A DNA stretch of 64,000 nucleotides, taken from assembly GCF_947179165.1 (NCBI RefSeq), contig NC_077238.1:43971793-44035792 (forward strand), in the 5' to 3' direction. The stretch is from Solanum dulcamara (Eukaryota; Streptophyta; Magnoliopsida; Solanales; Solanaceae). The position numbers and the translations under genes were made by a program. Within the stretch, counting starts at the first letter, position 1. The number at the start of each line of letters is the position of its first letter. The notes under the pieces are model-generated. The model did no database searches and was not told where the DNA came from. It saw nothing but the letters and a program-made list of their open reading frames with translations. Below are positions 1 through 11,520 of the stretch, one piece after another.

Positions 1-801
1 TGATGTCATTCCTAAGGGCAAAATCTTCATTATGTGAATCTCAAAATTTTTAGCTAAAATTTTTGAATAAGTAGCATTGTCTAATGTTTTTAAATAGATT
101 TGTAAGATTTTATTGATATTGTAAGGTTGTTATTTGTGAATAAGAGCTTGAATTTATGAGTGTGCCTAATTATATGTGAAAAATTCTTGATGACGGATAG
201 ACTTCGTTCCCTCTTGAGAGAAAATCAGCCAAAACTATTGATGTTTGCTTAGTATCTCTCATGGGAAAGTCTAACTACCCATTGGACTTGAAATTTTTGG
301 ATGAATGTTTGATTTGAGCAATTTTTGGTTGAGAAGGGCATCTTTGCAGCATCGGCACTTCCCAATGATTTGCTTGCATTTTTCAGGTGCAACATCGGTC
401 AAGAGTAGGACTTCACTGTTCTTGAACTTTAGAATCGAGATACACCTACGAAGCGCAGGTCTCCATTGGAAAAATATCAGCGTAACGCCAATTCACCTAA
501 ATTGTTGCTAGTTATCTAATCTTAGGTGACATTTGTATTGGAGACCCACAATCTCGCATTTATGATATGCTGATCAAATGCTAGCCTAACCCTGCACTAA
601 TTGATTGATTTCTTTATATTCATATATTTTATACATTTATTCTTGTCTTACTTTATCTTCTCCTATATATGCACCTTTATTATGCAAGGATCACTTTTCC
701 TTATTTTAAAAATGGTTTGGCAAAAATATGTGGTGTGAAAACCCGTATGCATAGCCTCATCTTTCCACGATCGGGAAGTCCCTAACAACCCACAGGAGGA
801 G
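1..801. other. Non-coding or unrecognisable part of element G
   Basis: No reading frame longer than about 70 codons with recognisable content is present on either strand. The sequence is AT-rich and probably belongs to the inside of element G between pol and the accessory ORF. The part after about 690 may be the eroded N-terminal end of the accessory ORF. Confidence 0.45.
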
Positions 802-1967
802 GCCATAATCCACTTCGATGTGGCGGGATCTAAAGAATATGATGATTTGTTTACAGAGTGATGAACCTTCACCCCGGAAAAATCTCTAAGCTTTTATAGC
901 TTAGCAGAGGCTATTCCTAATATGGCATAGCAACTCATGGATCGTATATAGCTCAAATTGACTAAAGAACCTAGTGATTACTACCCAGAGATGGTTTTGG
1001 AATTTTACACTCCTTACCAAACCACACAAGACGCTTTTGGGAACAAAGGAAATATGGATAGTTTCCTATGCTTTTCCTTAGTCATGGTGTGTGGGGTGGA
1101 AGTTGATATCACCTAGAGGCTATTAATTTGTTATATTGGGATGAACCAATAGGAGTTTCTCAAGTGTATTCCCAAAAGATTATCACTAAAAGCGATGAGT
1201 TCCTATGGGTGGTGTGAATAATTGGTGCTAGGTCCCAGTTGTTGGATGCATGAGGATAGAATATATCACAGCAGAACTTTTCATTTAAAGCCAAAGTATG
1301 GCTCGACTTTATTTGTGCCCATATCATGCCATCCAAAAATAACTAGTGTGTTACCCAAGAGGTTAGTATTCTTATTTCTTGTTTAATGACAAGTATTCAC
1401 AACAAATTTAGGGAGATTGTCACTGTACATATTTGCCGGAAAGCCCATCAACACAACCTCTCCATGCCATACCCTATATTGATTAGCCAGTTGTTTGACC
1501 AAGTCGGCATATAATATTTTCTAGCAGACGAGTCAGTACCTACTGGAGGAGTGATAGACGTAGACAAGAAGAGGGATGTTGATGCCTTACATGTGAAAAG
1601 GAGAAGAATAAAAACCATCCCAACCACTAGAGAGTCGTGACATACTTCAAGTGTATAGGAGAAGCAAAGCCCAAACTCAAGCACCTATCAAAATCTAGTG
1701 GATGCCACCTACCACAACAGGAATCAACTAATTTTTTTTGTTGAATCACTTCCTGAGATGATGCAGAGGGTAGCGAGGGACGCTATGCAAGGGTTAGTAG
1801 ATTCAGTGGGTAGATTGAGCTTAAGAGTAGGGGTACTTGAAGGCACAATTTCACAAATAAGGGCAGTCGATAAAGAACCTATACAAAACAAGCCTGATGC
1901 AGTGGACAAACTCCTACCAAGGATAGGCGGCAATGTCGGGAAGGCGCATAGCAATGAGAAGAAATAA
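802..1967 (+). pseudogene. Accessory ORF of element G, putative plant transposon protein domain (PF20167-like), broken
   Basis: Reading from about 802 gives EEAIIHFDVAGSKEYDDLF, then after stops EPSDYYPEMVLEFYTPY, a pattern I recognise from the plant domain called putative plant transposon protein, in which a WVREFYA-like block is followed by a VRGVEVDIT-like block; VCGVEVDIT is seen near 1093. A second block at about 1290-1680 includes FREIVTVHI and PYPILISQLFDQVGI, resembling the conserved FPCLITRLC region. The C-terminal part (1698-1967) is open for 89 codons and looks like a helical tail. At least six in-frame stops and several frame changes make it non-functional. The domain's molecular role is not known. 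Confidence 0.55.
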
Positions 1968-4078
1968 AATGAAGTGTCGTTGCAGTAAGGTGGATCATGT
2001 TCTCACACACCTAGAGAGGTGTGATGTCTTTGGTTACTCCCCCCTGAACGAAAGAAAAATTATTGGAGATAATGCTAGTTTTAAGTTTGGGTGTGCTTTT
2101 ATTAAATTATTAATTTTGTTTTGAGCCCTTTTCAGGCACCTCGAATATTTGAAGGTCCTTGGTGGAACTTTTTGACAATGTGTTTTGAGCCTTTTAGGGC
2201 ATATTACATTTTTCGAGTCTTTTTCGGGCCTTACGTTTTTAAGTCCTTGGTGGGCTTTATATTAATTGATTTTATTCGATCATATGCATACTTGTTTTGT
2301 GTTAGATTTCAAATATTTTGTTGTATTTATGATTCACGCTTAGTGCCTTCCTATAGGTTCGGTCTCTCAATTAATTTATGTTACATGATTCAAAATCATC
2401 TCAATTAATAGCAGCGAGTCAAATAAACTCCAAGGGCTTTCTTTATATCGCGGTTATTTCCCAAGGAGCAAAATATTTTTTTGATTTTTCTTTATCTTCT
2501 TGAATCTTTTTATATTGAACCGGGTTGGTTTTTCCAATGATAGATTGTGAGGTAATTTTCTTATGGAAAATACCAAGCTTTAGTGTTTAATTGATTCTTT
2601 TGTTGCACCTCTTGCAAAAGAGACCACCAATTTTTTTGTGATTGGCAAAGGTAATTTTTTTTAAATGAGTTTTAAATGGGAAAAACAAATTGAAAGGCAA
2701 TCGCTATTCATGGTTCGTACATTCTTAATTTTTCTTTATGACTTACAAGCGGAGATATCCTCATTGTAGTTTGTCAAAAGTCATTAGATTCAATTAATTT
2801 TGAGAATAGCTTGTGAATTTTTTGGACTGAAATGCCTTGTACGGAAAGGATTTGATTCATTCTTGTATATACGTGTTGTCTAGAACTTGCCCAAAAATAT
2901 ACTTTAAGGAAAAATTTATATATTTGACATATTTTGAAAGATGAACTGAGGCCCTTTTCGAATAGCCACTCTATCCCAAATTTTTCATTCCAAGTGGCTT
3001 AACTCTAGTCAACCCCTTTGAGCCTAAGTTGAATTCTTTGGCCACCTTGTCACATACGTTGAACTAATGTAACTCTTTATCTTGATACCCTTATGCATGA
3101 TCATATGCTAAAGATTGTTAAAAAGGCTAAAAGCCTAAGTTTGGGGAAGAAAAGGAGAAAAAATGAATGATGAAAAATGTAGGCAAATGCCTAAGTTTGG
3201 GGGTTGTGCAAAAAGGAAAAGAAAGAGTTTTGAGCTAAGAAGTATTGAGCACCAGATGCTTCATAAAGAAACAAATTGCTAAAAATAAATGAAAGAATGA
3301 AAGAGAAAAGCAAAAATGATTAGGTGCTAGATCAATGTATGCATAGCCCTCACGTGGAAAGAAAAATGGAAGTTGAAGTAGTGATCATAAAAAATGGAGA
3401 AATAAGGTGGATGGCAAAGCCAAAAATGTGAGCGGATGCTCAAAATGAGGAATGAAAGCAATAGGAAGGCATCTTAGTAACTTGACCAAATGATACCCCA
3501 CCTTTTTCCCAAGCCTAAGTAAATCCCGCAAGTCCTTGGGGATTTTGAGCTTCATTAGTGATGATCTACATGCAGGGCAGGCCTATGGGTCAATGTATAT
3601 ATACTTGAATTCATTTGTGAGAGTGAACATTTTTCTTGCATAATTTATAATCCCTTGAAATCAAATTCAAAATCATGAGTGGGATTCTCGCTTTGTGAGT
3701 GGCATTTCATCATTCATATGAATGGTGAAGTCTTGATTTTAATTGAGTTGCATAGATGCGATATGTTTACATGAATCTCTAGCAAAACCAAGAAGGTTGA
3801 TGCCATTGACTTGAGATGCTTTGAAATTATGCTTGAAGAAAAGATTGTCCCAAAATGGTTCTTTAAAGAGTTTTGTTTAACCTTTGCCTAACCAAAAGCA
3901 GTGGAACCAATAGTGAGTGATGCATATTTTAGAGTCATTTTTTTTGAGTATTTTATTTCTATTTTTTTTTAGTCAAGTATGTGATTATGCAAATCCTATC
4001 TTGAGTGCATCTTATCTTGAATCCAACGGTTAGTGAATGTTTAGCTTGAGGACAAAAAATAGTTCAAGTTTGGGGATT
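1968..4078 (+). other. 3' non-coding region of element G with repeated purine-rich tracts
   Basis: There is no convincing coding potential: open frames around 2121-2408 are AT-rich and lack family motifs. The string AAGTTTGGGG occurs three times, at 3137-3146, 3193-3202 and 4066-4075. The last copy lies 3 bases before the LTR start, in the position of a polypurine tract; the first two may be internal polypurine tracts or decayed copies. Confidence 0.5.
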
Positions 4079-4232
4079 TGATGAGTTGGTATTTTACCAA
4101 CTCATTAGACTTAAATTATTGAATTATTGTCATATTTTAATACTAATTGAAAGGGTTTTAGGCCATAGTTCTCTTGTATATAGGAATTTCATAGAAAAAG
4201 CAAGTTCAAAGGATTTGGAAATAAAAACTACT
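4079..4232 (+). repeat. 3' LTR of element G, first part, with a terminal hairpin
   Basis: The LTR begins TGATGAGTTGG directly after a polypurine-like tract. Bases 4082-4091 and 4095-4104 form a perfect 10-bp stem (TGAGTTGGTA with TACCAACTCA) around a 3-base loop. The LTR is interrupted at 4232 by element H. I have seen LTRs starting with this hairpin described for plant gypsy-like repeats, but the family name is not assigned here. Confidence 0.6.
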
Positions 4233-6125
4233 AGTAAGACATCGGAAGTTGAGAAGTCAAAATGTAGGAAAAACATAGAAAGTGCATTGGTTCAGGGTCT
4301 ACGACTTAACCTACGAGTCGTAGGAGTGACTCGTAGGATTGATGCTGAGGTTGGAAATTTGGCATGGTTAGGAAGCCAGTCTACGAGTCAAGTTACAACT
4401 CGTAGAAGTGAAGAAGACTCGTTGAAGTGAGTCGTAGTTGCTGGGCTTGAGTTCTGCACCTAGCAAACATCAGTACCTTTTCTACAACTCAATAGGATGA
4501 ATTGTAGAACTTTTGATGAGTCATAAAGTTGAGTCATGGGAAAACTTCCGAGATTCAATTTTTAGGGTTTTTTCAGACCTTGCAGAACGAGTACTTTCTA
4601 CAAATCATAGAAAGGTATACGATTCATAAAACCCATTTGTAGGGTCTGTTCCGCCAGTTATAAGAAGGGATATTTTATTTCTTAACTATATTTTATTAGC
4701 AAATGGGGATATTTTTGGGACTAAATTTTTGCTATTTACTAACCCTAAGTATTCCCAAACCTTTCATTCTCAAATTCACAAAAAAAACCCTTCTCTTCCA
4801 AGGCTCCTCTAAATGGTCTTCTTCATCACCAATCAAATTCTAGGGTTTCTTCAAGATCAAGTCTCCCTTCTCAATCTCAAGGTCAACATTTATCAAGGTA
4901 TATGGGTCTTCATCCATAAGTTCTTCCACCCATGGATTCATAAACCCTTTCAACTAAATCTCTTGATTTTAAGTATGATTTTCTTATGGGTCATTTCAAT
5001 TTCTAATTAATAGCATGGGTAACGATTAAGCTAATGATTATTGGTCTATTTTGATGTAAAATAATTTCAAATTCATGGATTGATGGTTTACAAGTATTTT
5101 CTCTACTTATCTCCTTAAAGGTTATTGAAATTCATGGTGGATTTTTTAAAGCATGATTTTAAATTGATGAACTTCAGAGTATTATGCATGATTTCATTTA
5201 TATACATATTAAAAGTTGAATTTGATATGAACCCACCTAGTTTTACTCTATTTTCATTAAAGTATGATTTGAATGTGATAGACTCCAATTAAATATTTTT
5301 GAAAGCTAATTACTACGATTATGGGGAGTATTTTCAATGAAAGAACGAATGTTGGTGAGAGGTTTTCTCACCCAAGTTATGGATTCTTTATACGATAAGG
5401 ACAGTTCTTGCATACTTCAATCACAAAAGGTTTTAAGGAGTTATTCTACCAAATGATGATTTGATCTCTTAATTTATATGTATGTTTATGATATTATAAT
5501 ATATTATTCCGTAGAATTTAACTTAGCAACGAATGAGGCTTGAGGTGGGGTTCAGTAAGGGAATCCTAGTAACAACCTCTTGTTTCATTTATTATGTGCC
5601 ACCGTAGGAGTCATTATAAGCTAGGCTAGTAGATCCACAAAAGGCCATCTAATATTAAAGAAATGAATGTTGACAAAGCTGTACCTTGGCAAGTAGTCTT
5701 CCCTTCCAATGTACGAGGTTACGTTGGATTCCATATTATAGCTCATATGGTCTTAATGTCGGTTATAGTCATCTTCCCATATATGTATGTTTCAAATGCT
5801 ATCTTCTTGGTAACTCATGCATGCGCTCATTTATGTATTTTACTTTGTAAATGTCCTAATGTTTTCCATTGTATTACATGCCTAAACGCTTAGTACATTC
5901 AAAGTACAAATGCATACTCTTTTGCCTACATGATATCACCATGTAGGGACCGGTGCTCCTCCTCGTTCCCCTCCACCTGGCTAGTTGGGATTACTTAAAG
6001 GCTACTTTTGGATAATTCCCATGTTTTAGGAACAATACTCTTTTTTCTTTCTAGTTTATGCTATATTGAGACCTTTAGACATCTATTATGGTACTTCATT
6101 TCTATTTTTGTTTGAGGGTGAGCTT
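4233..6125 (+). repeat. Left LTR of element H, 3'-truncated
   Basis: It aligns with 7698-9539 over almost its whole length, for example the shared blocks around 4813-5010 with 8316-8504 and 5663-5893 with 9148-9378. The first base is A where the other copy has T (AGTAAGAC for TGTAAGAC). It extends about 70 bases further than the right copy, with sequence matching the LTR of C (TTGAGACCTTTAGACATC near 6068), then breaks into pol. Bases 4297-4640 hold a cluster of TACGA-TCGTA palindromes. Confidence 0.75.
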
Positions 6126-7480
6126 GGGAAATATCATCACTTTGTTGTCTTTTCACAAAGAGGAGATGGGGTACTTAATTATCAAGGTCGGTTATATGTT
6201 TCGGATGTGGATGACCTAAGGGATTTGATCTTGAAGGAGTCTCACAATTCTTCATATTCTATTCATCTCGGTTTGACCAAAATGTACCATGATTTAAATA
6301 AGATTTATGTGTGGGGTGGTATGAAAAAGGTCATAGCAAGGTTAATGGCTGAATGCTCAAATTGTCAACAAGTCAAAGCCGTACACCAAAGGTTGGGTAG
6401 CCTAGCACAAGACATTGAAATCCCCACTTAGAAGTGGAAGGATGTGAACATGGACTTTTTAGTAGGTTTTCCTCGTACTCTAAAACATCATGACTTGATT
6501 TGGGTATTGCTGATAAGATGAGAAGTCAGCTCACTTTCTACTGGTTAAGACTTCTTATAGTGCCGAGGATTATTCTAAGTTGTATATTTGGGAGTTAGTA
6601 AGGTTTCATGGTATGTCGTTGTCAATTATTTCAGATCATGATACCCAATTCACTTCTCATTTTTGGAAGTTATTTCAAAGGGGCCTTGGAACTAAAGTAA
6701 AGTTAAGTATTATATTCCATCCTCAAACCGATGGGCAACCTGAGCGGATAATTCAAATGCTAGAGGACATGTTATGGGCTTGTATGTTGGAATTCAAGGT
6801 AAGTTGGGATGACCATCTACCTCTTATTGAATTTACTTACAACAAAAGCTACCACTCAAGTATTAAGATGTAGCCATTTGAGGCTTTGTACAAGAGATGA
6901 TGTAGGTCTCTGATGGGTTGGTTTGAAGTTGGTGATATGATCTTGTTGGGTCCTAACTTGTCACTTGATTCTTTGGAAAATGTGAGGATCATTAGACAAA
7001 GGTTGAAGATGTCTCAAAGTTGCCAAAAGTTCTATTCTGATACTAGGAGAAGGGACCTTGACTTTAGTGTGGATGATTGGGCATATTTGAAGGTCTCACC
7101 CATAAAGGGTGTGGTTCAGTTTGGTAAAAAGGGAAAGTTGATCCCTAGGTATGTGGGGCATTATAGGATCATGAGATGGGCAAGTTTGCCTATGAGTTGG
7201 AATTGCCATTGGAAATGACTATGGTTCATCCTGTATTCCATGTGTATATGTTGAGGAAGTGTGTAGGTGATCCAAGTTCCATTGTGCCTTAGAAATAGTG
7301 AATGTTGAAGAAAACTTGACTTATGAAGAGGTCCCGATTGAAATTTCGGATCGACAAGTCAAGAGATTGAGGAGCAAGGAAGTTGTATCTATCAAAGTCC
7401 TTTGGACGAATAAACAAGTCAAAAGTTCTACATAGGAGGCGGAAGAGGAAATCATAAAGTGATACCCTCTTCTCTTTCAC
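6126..7480 (+). pseudogene. Integrase and C-terminal pol remnant of element H
   Basis: The zinc-binding part (about 6160-6430) shows HLGLTKMYHDL and CSNCQQVKA. The catalytic core follows with the first Asp in MDFLVGFPRT (about 6450), the second in SDHDTQF (about 6635) and the Glu in DGQPERIIQ (about 6730), so all three DDE residues are still readable. Beyond it, GWFEVGDMILLGP and YLKVSPIKGV are typical of the gypsy integrase C-terminus, and chromodomain-like sequence runs to about 7480. Stops at 6429 and a frameshift between 6490 and 6560, plus further breaks near 6870 and 7215, prevent translation. Confidence 0.8.
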
Positions 7481-7683
7481 TCTACTCAAGCCTAAGATAT
7501 TAAGTTGTCTTTTCTCAATTACTCAAAATACTTGCATTTCAACTTTTCTTGTCATATACAAGCATAATTATGAAATATGTTGTGAATGATGTTTAAATTG
7601 CACTATTGCATGCATATTGGGTTGCTAGTCCTCTTTTCGTGTCCTTCCTATGCTAGTTGAATCTCATTTGAGGACGAATGTTC

Positions 7684-7697
7684 CCAAGGGAAAATAT
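7684..7697 (+). other. Polypurine tract of element H
   Basis: The purine-rich string CCCAAGGGAAAATAT lies immediately before the TGTAAGACC start of the right LTR, the position of the plus-strand primer. It follows GAGGACGAATGTT, a phrase common just upstream of gypsy 3' LTRs. Confidence 0.6.
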
Positions 7698-9539
7698 TGT
7701 AAGACCTCGGAAGGTGAAAAGTCAAAACAAAGGAAAAACTTGGGAAAATAGGTTGGTTCAAGGTCTACGACTCAACCTATGAGTCATAGGAATTCCTATG
7801 AGCTATAAGAATGACTCGTAGAACTAATGTTGGGTTGGAAATTTTACACAGTCAGAAAGTGAGTCTATGAGTAAAGTTACGACTTGTAAAAGTGAAGACG
7901 ACTCATTAAAGTGAGTTGTAGTTGCAAGGCCTGAGTTCTTCACCTAGCAAACCTCAGTACCTTTTCTATGACTCAACAGGACAAGTCGTAGAACTTTTGA
8001 TGAGTCATAAAGTTGAATCATAGGAAAACTTTAGAGACTCAATTTTTAGGGTTTTCTCAGACCCTGCAGAATGAGTCCTTTCTACAAATCGTAGAAAGGT
8101 CAGTGATTCGTAAGGACTAATTCATAGAGTTTGTTCGTCCAGTTATAAAAAGAGGTATTTTTGTGCTTCCCTGTGTTTTATTAGCGAATGGGGACGTTGT
8201 TTGGACTAAATTCTCACTATTTACTGACCCCAAGTATTCCCAAACCTTTTATTCTCTCATTAACTCACAAATTCACAAAAGAAAAACTTTTATCCCAAGG
8301 ATCCTCTCAAAGGTCTTCATCACCAAGCAAATTCTAGGACTTATTCAATATCAAGTCTCCCTTCTCAATCTCAAGGTCAAAATTTATCAAGGTATGTGGG
8401 TCTTCATCCATGGATTCTTCCACCTATGGAGTCCAAAACCCTTTCAACTAAATCTCTTGATTTCAAGTAAGATTTTCTTATGGGTCATTCTAATTTCTAA
8501 TTAATATAATGGATGATGATTAAGCTAATGACTATTGGTCTATTTTGATGCAAAATGATTTCAAATGCATGGATTGATGGTTTGCAAGTATTTTCTCTAC
8601 TTAGCTCCTTAAAGGTTATTAAAATTCATGATGGATTTTTTAAAGCATGATTTTAAATTGACGAACTTCATAGTATTATGCATAATTTCATTTATATACA
8701 TGTTAAAGTTGAATTTGACTTGAACCCACCTAGTTTTACTCTATTTTCATTAAAGCATGATTTGAATGTGATAGACTCCAATTAAATGTTTAAAGCTAAT
8801 GACTAAGATTACGGTAGTCTTTTCATTAAAAGAACGAATGTTGGTGAGAGGTTTTCTCACCCAAGTTATGGATTCTTTATGCGATAAGGACAAATCTTGC
8901 ATACTTCAATCACCAAATATTTTAAGGAGCTATTCTACTGAATGATGATTTTTGTCTCAATTTATATCTATGTTTATGATACTATAATATACTACTCCGT
9001 AGGATTTGACTTACCACTAAATAAGGCATGAGGTGGGGATCGGTAAGGGAATCCCAGTACCAACCTCTTATTTCACTAACTATGTGCCACCATAGCCCTT
9101 GTAGGCTAGGCTAGTGGATCCATAAATGGTCATCTAATGTTAAAGAAATGAATGTTGATGGAGTTGTACCTTGGCAAGTAGTCTTTTCTTCCAATGTACG
9201 AGGTTACGTTGGATTCCATGTTATAGTTCATATGGTTTTAATGTCGGTTATAGTCATCTTCCCACATATGTATGTTTCAAATGCTATCTTCTTGGTTACT
9301 CATACATTCGCTCATTTATGTATTTTACTTTGTAAATGTCCTAATGTTTTTCATTGTATTACATGCCTAAATTCTTAGTACATTCAAAGTACAAATGCAT
9401 ACTCTTTTGCCTACATGATATTATCATGTAGGGACTGGTGCTCCTCCTCGTTATCCTCTACGTGGCTAGTTGGGATTGCTTGAAGGCTACTTTTGGTGAG
9501 TTTCCATGTTTTGGGAAAAACACTCCTCTTACTTTCTAG
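7698..9539 (+). repeat. Right LTR of element H, 3'-truncated
   Basis: It begins TGTAAGACCTCGG and carries the same palindrome cluster as the left LTR (about 7770-8130). It ends at CTTTCTAG, whereas the same family in element C continues for about another 290 bases to GGGTCGTGACA. The missing end indicates a deletion at the boundary with the resumed LTR of element G. Confidence 0.75.
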
Positions 9540-10147
9540 CTACTCTCTATTTTATGAGTAGCTAAATCCATATCTAGGGGTTTATGTGCTTGATATGGGT
9601 GTAAAATTCCAAATGGGTTTTTAATTAATCTACTCTAAAATTGATTGTATGACATGAATCTATTGTTGTCTTGAAGTTTTAATCCAAAAAATCAGTGGTT
9701 GCAAAATTTGATTGAAATCTCTAACCCTTTTTGACTTGGAAAAGAAAAATGGAGTTGGTTGAGACTCAATAGTGAGGACTGGTTGAAATTACTCTACGAG
9801 TTTGAGCCAGGCATAGAATAATCCGAATAATTTCTCATTTAACGATGTGAGCTATGGATAGTCCATCTACTCAAGTAATGTTTGGTGTTTTGTTTGAAAG
9901 GGTCTTGGTTTTCTGAAGAAACAAGGGGCATACGCTTGATAGTTCAAGAGAATATCAAAGCTTAGCCTAGACCAAATTCTATCTATGTACCAATCTTTTA
10001 TTGAGGTTAATTTTATCCTATTCGAGTTGAAACCCCAATCACTATACACACACCCCTAGTCCTTTCCAATCTTGGTATACAAAGTTGTTCGTAAATCCTT
10101 ATTTTCAATACTTGATATAAAGTTGGGTATTGTTTTGCAAACGACCC
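9540..10147 (+). repeat. Probable second part of the LTR of element G
   Basis: After the end of H, the sequence ATGAGTAGCTAAATCC and what follows resemble the inner part of LTRs that start with the TGATGAGTTGG hairpin, so I infer that this is the continuation of the LTR cut at 4232. No coding region is visible. It ends where the chromodomain end of element F begins in opposite orientation, at about 10147. Confidence 0.45.
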
Positions 10148-11520
10148 CTTATGCTCTGTCCTCAATCTCTTGACTTTCCAGTCCAAAATCTCAACCAAAA
10201 CCTCTTCATAGGAATGTTTTCTTCAACATTCACTACTTCCAATGAACAATAGAACTAGGATCACCCACACATTTCCTTAACATAGACACATGGAACACCG
10301 AATGAACCATGGCCATGTCCAATGGAAACTCCAACTCTTAAGAAACCTTGCCAACATGTCTCAAGATTCTATAAGGCCCTACATACCTAGGGCTCAATTT
10401 TCCTTTCTTACCAAACCAAACTACACCCTTCATGGGTGAAACCATCTAGTACACCCAATCATCCACACTAAACTCAAGATCCCTTTTCCTAGTATCGAAA
10501 TAGGACTTTTGATGAATTTGAGTCATCTTCAATATTTCTCTAATGACTCTCATCTTCTCCAAAGCAACAAGCACCAAATCGGGATCCAACAAGGTCATCT
10601 CACTCACTTTAAACCAACCAACCAGAGACCTACTTTATCTCCCATTCAAAGCCTCAAACGGTGTCATCTCAGCACTTGAGTGGTAGCTATTATTATAGGC
10701 GAACTCAATAAGCGGTAGATGGTCATCCCAACTTCCCTTGAACTACAACACGCAAGCCCTTAGCATATACTCTAGTGTTTGAATTGTTCATTCATCTTGG
10801 ACATCAGTTTGAGGATGAAATGCGGTGCTTAGCTTCACCTTAGTGCCAAGACCCCTTTGGATACCAAGATCTGAAATAATTGACAAAAGTACACCATGCA
10901 AGCTTACCAATTCCTCAATATACAACTTAGCATAATCCTCAGTACCATAAGAAGTCTTGACCGGTAGGAAGTGAGTTGACTTAGTCATTCTATAAACAAT
11001 CACCCAAATCGAATCGTAATGCTTCTGAGTAAGAGGAAAACCCACTACAAAGTCTATGTTCACATATTCCCACTTCCAAGTGGGGACATCAATGTCTTGT
11101 GGTAGGCCACCTAGCCTTTGGTGTTCAGTTTTTAACTTGTTGGCAATTTAGACATTCGCCCACGAACCTTGCGATGATCTTTTTCATGCCACTCCACCAT
11201 TAAAGTTCCTTTAAGTCTCGATACATTTTAGTCAAACCGAGATGAATAGAGTATGAAGAATTATAAACCTCCTTCAAGATCAAAGTCCTTAGGCCATCCA
11301 CATCTGGAACACATATCCGATATTGGTAGTGTAGTACCCCATCTTTCCCTTGTGGAAAGACCTCTACTTTCTTTTCTTTCACCAACTTCTTTAACTCTAC
11401 TAATTTAGGGTCAAGGTCTTGCTTTGACTTAACATCCACCACCAAATATGATTCAGACACGTTATTAACAACTATACCACCATGATCGGAACCACTCAAC
11501 TTCACTCCTAATCTATCCAT
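10148..11520 (-). pseudogene. Integrase and chromodomain region of element F
   Basis: The N-terminal part at 11200-11520 reads GKDGVLHYQYRICVPDVDGL and HLGLTKMYRDLKEL, the entry into the integrase zinc finger. The core at 10788-11063 gives MNIDFVVGFPLTQ, with the first catalytic Asp, then SDLGIQ and FHPQTDVQDE; the DGQAE-like motif is altered to DVQDE. A short deletion is present after SDLGIQ, where the usual TSRFW segment is absent. The chromodomain-type end, VEILDWKVKRLR, is at about 10150-10200. The frame is interrupted many times. Confidence 0.75.

Larger units (their letters stand above)
1..4232 (+). mobile_element. Element G: 3' part of a Ty3/gypsy-type LTR retrotransposon
   Basis: The stretch carries the decayed end of an element: an accessory ORF remnant (about 802-1967), a long non-coding 3' region with purine-rich tracts, and the start of a 3' LTR at 4079. 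The LTR is cut at about 4232 by the insertion of element H; sequence resuming at 9540 looks like the rest of the same LTR. No gag or pol domain is visible, because the 5' part lies outside the window. Assignment to gypsy is inferred from the type of accessory ORF and the LTR style; the superfamily cannot be proven without pol. Confidence 0.6.
4233..9539 (+). mobile_element. Element H: Ty3/gypsy deletion derivative with two long LTRs
   Basis: Two direct repeats of about 1.8 kb (4233-6125 and 7698-9539) enclose a 1.6-kb internal part that encodes only integrase and the C-terminal region of gypsy pol. Gag, protease, RT and RNase H are missing. The left LTR runs into pol sequence at about 6125 without a primer binding site, so a large internal deletion started inside that LTR. 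The right LTR lacks its last roughly 290 bases relative to the LTRs of A and C. The insertion sits inside the LTR of element G. CTACT occurs on both sides (4228-4232 and 9540-9544). Confidence 0.75.
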
